Assembly: GCA_009731375.1 (NCBI GenBank) | Contig: BJOX01000139.1 | Coordinates: 813,585-877,584 of the forward strand | DNA from: Paulinella micropora | Lineage: Eukaryota; Cercozoa; Imbricatea; Euglyphida | Direction: 5' to 3' | Length of the DNA: 64,000 nucleotides | Shown: one piece after another, positions 57,699 through 64,000 of the stretch | How the letters are laid out: each line of letters opens with the position of its first letter | Position numbering within the stretch: position 1 is the stretch's first letter | Translations under genes and position numbers: made by a program | The notes under the pieces: model-generated | Databases searched by the model: none | What the model was told of the DNA's origin: nothing | The model's input: the letters and a program-made list of their open reading frames with translations, nothing else

Positions 57699-60155
57699 TT
57701 ATTCGTCATCGTCATCATCGTCGTCATCGTCAAAAGCCCATTCATTATCACCATAAATAACCTTCCATTGATTTTTACACTCTTCTAATGTTTGTAAATC
57801 CACGTATTTAATTCTTACACCTGCTTCTGTTGTTTTCTTCTTTTCTACCACATCTGGCATCAGTTTTCTAAGACTAATCCAGAAACTAACCCGCGAAGTG
57901 TGCGGGTCATTCGCATTTGCTTTATACGCATCGTATAATGCTTCTTTTGAAACATCTTTACCAAAATGAATTTCTGGAAAGTCTTTTGTAATATATCCCA
58001 AGTTCAAGCAATCCAACCACCACTGTCTCAACTTTGAAAGGGATTTCACTTTTTGTTCTCGTAGCCCCTTCGTAATGATTGTTTCGCGGTCGTTAAACTC
58101 GCTAAGGTCTCGTTCAAGAAGAAACTTCGCCAGTCGTTGCCTGTCAATAGATCTAATATCCGCAATCACTTTTCTCTTTTCGTCTGTTTTCATAAGTGCC
58201 AGTTCATCAGAAACTTCAAGGACGAGCCATCGTTGCTCTGTGGTTCCCGCTGGCACTACCCACTCTTCGTTTGAAGCAAGGACTAAGAATAACATATTTT
58301 CTAATGTTAGATTTGGTAAATATTTTTGTTTAAGAGTGAGCGTGTTTTCTGATACGAGTTTCTTAATTGTTCCCGCTCGTTCTTTATCACCACCCCATAC
58401 CATTTCGTCCATAAATACTACGATTGCTTTTGCGAGTTGCGCATTGAAATCGCCTAATATTTCTCTAACGTCGGACGGCTGGAAGTAATAATCGGCACCA
58501 ATTATGTCTTTGAATATTTCAAGAATAATACCCTTACCTGCTCGTTCAGTGCTTGTCAAAACTAATGATAAGTGTAGTTTTTGCCACGGCTTTTGGTAAA
58601 TGCTCGCAAACATATCAAGCACCTTTTTATATATGTCCTGACTTCCCCCACACCATCTGTTTAGGATATGTTGAAAGAATGCTTCATTTTTTTCTTCTTC
58701 TGCCGTGAAGGATTTCACGTCTCCTAATGTGTCCGCTGGGATTTCAAAACCCTTAAACAAGTTATAAAATCCTTGTTTGTCGTTATCAAAATATGCCTTG
58801 GGGTCAAAGATTACGTCATTTACTTCGCGTCTTCTCGGGTGTGTAGTCCATATTTTATACAAATCAACAACATTCAATTTGGCGGGGTTTTTACCTAGTG
58901 CTATCCAGTCCTCCTTTGATAGATTGGTCTTTACTCTTTTGTTTTTGAAGAATGATTCCATTGCTGATTCCGTCTTGTAGCGAAATACCTTCTTGCCTTT
59001 GGAATCAACGTATTCTTCAATTATAGTCGGCTTTGCCAAGTTAGCAAAAGTGTATGATTCATTCATCCATGCCAAAGCAGTATCTATCAACTCTTTGAAT
59101 TTTTCTACACTATTACATTCGCTGGCGAGTCGGCGCAGGTCATCAATCGTGTTGATATTACGGACGATAGGGGGCGATAATTCGTGAATTTTCATGCCTT
59201 TACCCTCGCAAGTGCTATCGTGGCAGTAGAAATACAGCCCGTCTCTTCTCCATACTACATAGCAATTGTCGCTTTTATTTTCTTCTCCGTTTATAATACA
59301 TACTCGTGTCCCTATGGTTTTTAAAACAAACATTCTCTGCTTTATTTCAACAATTTCTACATTTGGTATTTTGCTGAGTATAATTTCGCGTATTTCGTCC
59401 AACGTAATATGTTGATATCGCTTCAAAGTTGTATATTCGGGAATTTTGACTTCGTAAAATGTATTGTCATCGGGGCGCATAATCAGATAATCGTCTATTT
59501 CTACATCTTGTAGCAGTTTCAAAGTGTTTGTTTTTGGGGTGTATGAATACGGAAGCAAAACGCGGTCGCTATCTTCTTTATGAGAGTAGATAGTGCGAAA
59601 AGCCCTGTTTTTGTTATAGACGGAGATATCAAGTATGGTTCGTAATTCAATATTCTTGTCGGCTCGTTCAAACGTGAAGCAAAGGTCGGGATAATCTTTT
59701 TCAATCACCACTTCCACATACTTCCAAAACTCTTTTTGTGTTTCGCAGTTTTTGAATACCAAGCCGTTATCGTAAGAAAAATGGCACGACATTTTACCAT
59801 TCTTGCTTGCGTCCAAGTATTTGGCTTTTTTGGGATTATACTTCAAACCCATATTAGCAAATACGTTTTCCATAAGCGTGTTCCACCGCTCATACATTTT
59901 TTCTCGTGTGATTGATAATTCATCGCCATCAATGTCGGCAAACATTCGTTGGGGTTTGTTTTCCATTAATACTTCATAGTATTGCTTTTGGTCATCGGGC
60001 GTGCTTTCAATCAATTCAATGAAATCCTCTTGGCATGGCATAGTGGTAAATTGTTTATTCCCCCACTTGATAAGAACCGCATCTTGTGGTTTATCTCTCA
60101 GTGCTTCTTCTTGTTTGTAATACCATTGGTTGTTGGTCAGTGTCGGTGCGGTCAT
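57699..60155 (-). CDS. Primase-superfamily 3 helicase (PrimPol-S3H)
   Basis: The 818-residue protein is intact. The N-terminal archaeo-eukaryotic primase part has MFADIDGDE (D74, D76), KMSCHFSYDN (H125) and ILDISVYNKNRAFR (D176). A Cys/His cluster follows (RDGLYFYCHDSTCEGKGMK), probably zinc-binding. The C-terminal helicase has Walker A TERAGKGIILEIF near 541, Walker B VVFMDEMVWGGDK near 581, and motif C FLVLASNEEW. A D5-like C-terminus ends in an Asp run from a (GAT)n repeat. It primes and unwinds DNA for genome replication and is the only replication enzyme seen in the element. TATATAAC is directly before ATG 60155. Confidence 0.93.
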   Translation of the reverse strand: MTAPTLTNNQWYYKQEEALRDKPQDAVLIKWGNKQFTTMPCQEDFIELIESTPDDQKQYYEVLMENKPQRMFADIDGDELSITREKMYERWNTLMENVFANMGLKYNPKKAKYLDASKNGKMSCHFSYDNGLVFKNCETQKEFWKYVEVVIEKDYPDLCFTFERADKNIELRTILDISVYNKNRAFRTIYSHKEDSDRVLLPYSYTPKTNTLKLLQDVEIDDYLIMRPDDNTFYEVKIPEYTTLKRYQHITLDEIREIILSKIPNVEIVEIKQRMFVLKTIGTRVCIINGEENKSDNCYVVWRRDGLYFYCHDSTCEGKGMKIHELSPPIVRNINTIDDLRRLASECNSVEKFKELIDTALAWMNESYTFANLAKPTIIEEYVDSKGKKVFRYKTESAMESFFKNKRVKTNLSKEDWIALGKNPAKLNVVDLYKIWTTHPRRREVNDVIFDPKAYFDNDKQGFYNLFKGFEIPADTLGDVKSFTAEEEKNEAFFQHILNRWCGGSQDIYKKVLDMFASIYQKPWQKLHLSLVLTSTERAGKGIILEIFKDIIGADYYFQPSDVREILGDFNAQLAKAIVVFMDEMVWGGDKERAGTIKKLVSENTLTLKQKYLPNLTLENMLFLVLASNEEWVVPAGTTEQRWLVLEVSDELALMKTDEKRKVIADIRSIDRQRLAKFLLERDLSEFNDRETIITKGLREQKVKSLSKLRQWWLDCLNLGYITKDFPEIHFGKDVSKEALYDAYKANANDPHTSRVSFWISLRKLMPDVVEKKKTTEAGVRIKYVDLQTLEECKNQWKVIYGDNEWAFDDDDDDDDDE

Positions 60156-60297
60156 GTTATATAGTCGCTCGGATATTTTTATAAAAATAAATTAATTATT
60201 CTATATATCCATATATCCATGTATATCATTGTCCTTAAATAGGAAATTAGATTTTTTTATATATCGTTATAACAAAAAAAACAACTTGTTTCTTTTC

Positions 60298-60811
60298 TTA
60301 CTTATTCAAGCACCCGCAGGGTATAAATCCTTTGAATTGTCCGCAATGTTCGCAATGTTTCAATCTATTTATTAAGCAGGCTTTGTGGTAATACTTGTCC
60401 CTGTTCGGATACTTTTCTACAATCTTTTTTGGAATTGCCCTATTGCTATCACAATAACAACAAAATTTAATGTTTGGATTGTCAAGAGTGCGGATGAGCA
60501 ATGACAAGTCTTCGTTCATTTTATCGTTCTTAAACCGCTTGATACATTCAGAGCCTAGCACCATTTCCCTCCCTTTTTTTTACGTTTTTTACAATGTAAT
60601 TCTTTGTAATCTCGTGTGAGCAACAACAATATTGTTCTTCTCCTTTTTCTATACTTTCCATAAGTTTCCAGTCGGCAGTGTTCCACTTTCCATCGGGTGA
60701 TAGAAACGAAACGGCATTGACTAGATTTAGAAAATAACTTCCATTCACGTAATCCAAATGGAGTTGTAAGTCTTCATATGTCCAATACGATCGGCGGTGA
60801 GAGGTGTCCAT
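60298..60811 (-). pseudogene. Zinc-finger protein common in large DNA viruses, one frameshift
   Basis: The first frame from 60811 (MDTSHRRSYWTYEDLQLHLD) ends with EEQYCCCSHEITKNYIVKN. The second frame, ending at 60298, continues VLGSECIKRF and a C-terminal ring of Cys/His (KFCCYCDSN, YYHKACLIN, HCEHCGQFKGFIPCGC). CxCSxxI...YIIxN...GSECIKxF is a frequent viral module, so the parts belong to one ~170-residue protein. The break lies in the T/A runs at 60574-60592, a likely indel site. Function unknown; zinc binding is likely. Confidence 0.75.
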
Positions 60812-60852
60812 GGTTTATATAATAGTGTATATATTTTTATATATAAAATAAA

Positions 60853-61080
60853 TTATATATTGTTTAACATACTATCGCGAAACGCCCTTAATTCAAGTAA
60901 TTCGGCTTTTTGTTTTTCGTATTTCTCCTTCCGCAATAATTTTATTCTTTCTTGATTCTTATAATAGTATGCCTTCGCATTTTCCCTATTCTTATCAGGA
61001 TGAGCCTTCAAAAATGCTTTCGCCCTTTCCCTTCTCCGTTGAACGATTTCTTCCTTGGTGAATTGAGGTGTCCTTGGCAT
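60853..61080 (-). CDS. PLV small basic helical protein
   Basis: The 75-residue protein starts MPRTPQFTKEEIVQRRRERA and has the repeated RENAKAYYYKNQERIKLLRK pattern often seen in nuclease-associated or DNA-binding regions of algal viruses. A TATATATAAGAGACATA element precedes the ATG. It is the last gene before the right inverted repeat. DNA binding is an inference from charge. Confidence 0.65.
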   Translation of the reverse strand: MPRTPQFTKEEIVQRRRERAKAFLKAHPDKNRENAKAYYYKNQERIKLLRKEKYEKQKAELLELRAFRDSMLNNI

Positions 61081-61150
61081 TATGTCTCTTATATATATAA
61101 TTATATTATTTTAATTATTTTAAATAGAAAATCCACCCCGCGCTAGACAC

Positions 61151-62033
61151 GAAAATCGTCGTTTTAACAACGTCGGCCACTTTGAGAGTGCTATTAAGCA
61201 ACCGAGAGAAAGAAAATCGTCTTAGTATTAATCGTGTCATAGGTTGGCCGAGTCCGACCTTGTCTTTTAAAAACTTTTTTGTGTCCCCAATAAAAAAATG
61301 GGGGGAGGAAGAAAAATTTACTTTTTTTCATAAAAGGTCGGACACCTCGGACAGGTGTAATACTAAGAAGAATTATACAATAAATATAGAAATTTAATAA
61401 GAGAAAAGTGGCCGACGTTTAAAAAACAAGGTAGGACACGGCCGACCTTAAGGTCGGACAGCAACAGGAGAAGATATTATCACTCGCCCTGCTCTTATAT
61501 TCACTCTCTCGCTTGCTGTTTTTTTTGCCCTTATTGTGTGCTAATTGAATTAATTAAGCAACTTTATTTTACTCTTGTGTGTGTTTCCCCCCNNNNNNNN
61601 NNCTTCCCCCCGTTTTTGTGGTGTGATCATTTATGTTGGATAGACAGGTCTATGTTGTATATTATAAAACAAGCCTTAAACAAGTAAAAAACCAACATAG
61701 GACATATAGAAAACATGCATAAAAATAAAAAAACATACCCTTGTTTTACGAAAAAAACGACACATGAAGCACACTAAGAGAGATTTAGACAAAATAACGA
61801 CAAAAACCATATAAACGAAGTATATATACAATTTTATGAAATAAAATGGTGTTTTTGTCGTTATTTTGTCTAAATCTCTCTTAGTGTGCTTCATGTGTCG
61901 TTTTTTTCGTAAAACAAGGGTATGTTTTTTTATTTTTTATGTATGTTTTCTATATGTCCTATGTTGGTTTTTTACTTTTTTAAGGCTTGTTTTATAATAT
62001 ACAAAATAGACCTGTCTATCCAACATAAATGAT
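61151..62033 (-). repeat. Right terminal inverted repeat
   Basis: This is the mirror of 38098-38983, including the palindromic outer part (61625-62033) and a 10-N gap at 61593-61602. The centre of the outer palindrome (CCATATAAACGAAGTATATA) is inverted relative to the left copy, as expected for true inverted repeats. Confidence 0.93.
61625..62033. repeat. Right terminal palindrome (two ~185-bp arms)
   Basis: GATCATTTATGTTGGATAGA at 61625 and its inverse ending at 62033 bracket a ~45-bp centre near 61806-61850. The structure equals the left one in opposite orientation. Confidence 0.92.
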
Positions 62034-62440
62034 ATATATATATATATAAATACAGTATATATAATATATATATACACACATATATATATGTATATATATA
62101 TATATACGTGTATGGATAATACATATGTAATACAGTTTCATTTTATTTCATTTCATCATAGCATGTGGAATTAATGTTATTTGAACATATTTTTGCATAA
62201 ATACATGCTGTGTGGTGCAACTGGATATATATATATAGTATATATATATAATATCTAGCATATATATAATATCTAGCATATATATATAATATCTAGCATA
62301 TATATAATGTCTAGCATATATATATAATATTATATATATATATATGTATATATAATTTACATATATCAGAGAAATACATATATATATATATATGTATACT
62401 GATATATATATATATTTATATATGTGTACGGATTTTAATT
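62034..62440. repeat. (TA)n-rich host microsatellite at the PLV right junction
   Basis: TA repeats with four or five copies of a TATAATATCTAGCATA unit at about 62250-62325 adjoin the element. (TA)n also adjoins the left end (38082-38097), so the virus appears to have inserted into a TA-rich microsatellite. Confidence 0.9.
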
Positions 62441-63411
62441 TTTATTATGTATATTTTCAAGCAAAATATGATTTAAAGAGGAAGTGAGAAAGAAAAAGAT
62501 ATGCAACATGAAAGAACCGCCGCCTTCAGCGGCGGCCCCGGAATAGGTATTCAAAAATACATATGCAAATTGATATGAATACACATTCTTTGCTAGTGTT
62601 GTAAATATACAAACAGAACATGTGAGATGTAAACATTCTATTAGTGAGAAAACAAGACTAACAGCACCCCAACACATCCATCCAAGCCATGTGTTCATGC
62701 ATTACCTTTCCAGACAAAAGAAACAGCAGCTCGTATCCAGGCAAACACACGCTCATTCAACATTCCTACACTAAAGATACTTTAAACTATGTTTCCCAGT
62801 CTTGGCAGACACGTCACATTGCTCGGGCACAACTTTTGTCAAGCACAAGGACCAAAAAACACAGAGAACACCTTCCAGCTCATCATGCAAAATACTTGTG
62901 ACATAGAGACAAAAACGTCTAAAAAATATCAGAACAAGTAACAACAAAACTGTTGATCCTGAACGGTCACAAAACATTATCTCTGAGTCCCCAACCGAAT
63001 AGATTTACGACTCAAACCACCCATTCCTCAGCCTTCACTTTTTTTGCAACCCGAAAATGTTCACGTCTGGCCGGCACTGTGGAAATCAATGCGAAAATGA
63101 AAATCATAACCGAAAGTTTCAGGTACCAGCACAATCTTAGGTGAGAAAGGAAACGGCTTCCAGAATTTATTCCGAAAGCCATTGAGCACCTTTGCAATGA
63201 ATTATGACGTAAATAACAGCAAAAACATTGTGTTTAGAAAGGACGTCAATGGGTGAGTTGGGAAATTCCGAAAGCCAATGTTGAGCACATTTGCAACTAT
63301 GACGTAATAACGGCAAAAACATTGTGTTTAGAAAGGACGTCAATGGGTGAGTTGGGAAAGGGGTTGAGGTGAGATTGGTAATTTTGCTTGAGAGGGTGAC
63401 ATATACTAAAT
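62441..63411. other. Unique host DNA with a two-copy tandem repeat, no gene supported
   Basis: A 94-96 bp unit (TTCCGAAAGCC...GTGAGTTGGGAAA) is present at 63170-63265 and 63266-63359. A small hairpin GCCGCCTTCAGCGGCGGC lies near 62519. Frames elsewhere are short and featureless. Confidence 0.6.
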
Positions 63412-64000
63412 TTGGTCACACAAATTACAGATGGCAAGTTTAGAGTGTCTGCCAACTACTTGCACTCGCTCAAAGACGCAACCATCCAATCAATCGCTCA
63501 ACAGATTGCCACATACAACGGTACACTTTCTAGCCTTTCTGGTCTCAGAATCGTTGACGAGATCGTCGGGGAAAAAAACATCTCTGCGCTCACGGCATTA
63601 ACCAACGTAAAATCGAGGGTGTGGAGTGGCTGATCAATATATCAGCATCCTCCTCTGTCGCAGTCATTTTCAAACCATTATTCTTGATGTGAACAATTTA
63701 ACTGATGCTGCCTTCACCCTCTTGGCAGAGCAATCCATTAGCCCACGCTTAGAATGCTTAAGCGCACAAAAGAACTCTCGCGTGACTCTGAAGGCCTTAA
63801 AAAATGTGTTACTGAAAAACTCAAGGCTAACGTCTCTCAATTTTTCTGGCTGCAGAGCAATAGGTCAGCAAGAAATGAAGGAAGAAATGGGCGCCTGGAA
63901 CAGCACCCTACAATCACTTGTATTAGGTGACTGTGACCTTACGGATAATCATGTCACACGCATCCTTACCCATCCCGGGATTTGCCTCTTACATCTACAC
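63412..64000 (+). CDS. Leucine-rich-repeat protein, 5' part, frame-disrupted and running off the window
   Basis: One frame (63412-63633) gives LHSLKDATIQSIAQQIATYN and GLRIVDEIVGEKNISALTAL, then stops. A second frame from about 63650 to the window end reads ILDVNNLTDAAFTLLAEQSI, LTSLNFSGCRAIGQQ and LQSLVLGDCDLTDNHVTRIL. These are LRR units with the LxxLxLxxC pattern of cysteine-containing LRRs. The change of frame near 63620 may be an intron or a decayed copy. Likely a host protein-interaction domain. Confidence 0.55.

Larger units (their letters stand above)
38098..62033. mobile_element. Integrated Polinton-like virus (about 24 kb)
   Basis: The block is bounded by ~0.88-kb terminal inverted repeats and has uniform AT-rich, gene-dense, intron-free content unlike the flanks. 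It encodes the PLV morphogenesis module (major capsid, penton, packaging ATPase), a primase-helicase, a tyrosine recombinase and fiber proteins. Protein-primed polymerase B, RVE integrase and an adenain-like protease were not found, which separates it from Maverick/Polintons. Both ends abut (TA)n sequence, so a target duplication cannot be resolved. Five or more genes are interrupted, so the copy may be inactive. Four N gaps lie inside. Confidence 0.93.

Noticed and set aside
38098-62033. Classical Maverick/Polinton or virophage assignment
   Set aside because: No protein-primed polymerase B, RVE integrase or maturation protease was seen, so Maverick was rejected; virophage is not excluded by content alone, but the terminal repeats, tyrosine recombinase and gene set fit PLV better.

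Overview
The window is nuclear DNA of a eukaryote, probably a unicellular alga or other protist. It has spliced genes, several classes of eukaryotic transposon, very heavy microsatellite load and long N gaps. The species cannot be named from the sequence.

Layout. 1-560: 3' end of a Pro/Ser-rich host ORF. 549-9449: a minus-strand Ty1/copia LTR retrotransposon with both LTRs and a 5-bp target duplication; its gag-pol is broken by frameshifts and one insertion. 9450-12850: non-coding, with a 983-bp exact duplication across an N gap and older tandem repeats. 12950-29950: almost entirely simple-sequence DNA. Within it lie a higher-order array (13.3-17.1 kb), a 740-bp polypurine tract, a deleted Tc1/mariner element (19504-20436), a 1.9-kb exact duplication across a gap, and a MITE-like inverted-repeat element (27288-27740). 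29984-38034: a spliced minus-strand gene with a Mutator-like (MULE) DDE transposase core and a SWIM-like zinc motif; several introns are filled with (GATA)n or (TA)n.

38098-62033 is the most interesting part: an integrated Polinton-like virus (PLV) of about 24 kb with about 0.88-kb terminal inverted repeats. The outermost ~410 bp of each repeat is itself a near-perfect palindrome. Recognisable genes are a double-jelly-roll-type major capsid protein, a penton/minor capsid protein, an A32/FtsK-HerA packaging ATPase, a primase-superfamily-3 helicase, a tyrosine recombinase with protelomerase-like motif spacing, a fiber with a C-terminal peptidase S74 chaperone domain, a second fiber-like protein, and a 905-residue protein carrying a phospholipase A2-like domain. 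Several small zinc-binding or membrane proteins accompany them. I see no protein-primed DNA polymerase, retroviral-type integrase or maturation protease, so this is a PLV rather than a classical Maverick/Polinton. Many genes share a TATATAA element a few bases before the start codon.

The combination of a protelomerase-like recombinase with giant terminal palindromes suggests a linear hairpin-ended or palindrome-resolving replication form. That is the best candidate for an under-described system here. At least five of the viral genes carry frameshifts or in-frame stops, so this copy is either decaying or poorly sequenced. 62034-64000: AT microsatellite, a short tandem repeat, and the start of a leucine-rich-repeat host gene that runs off the window.
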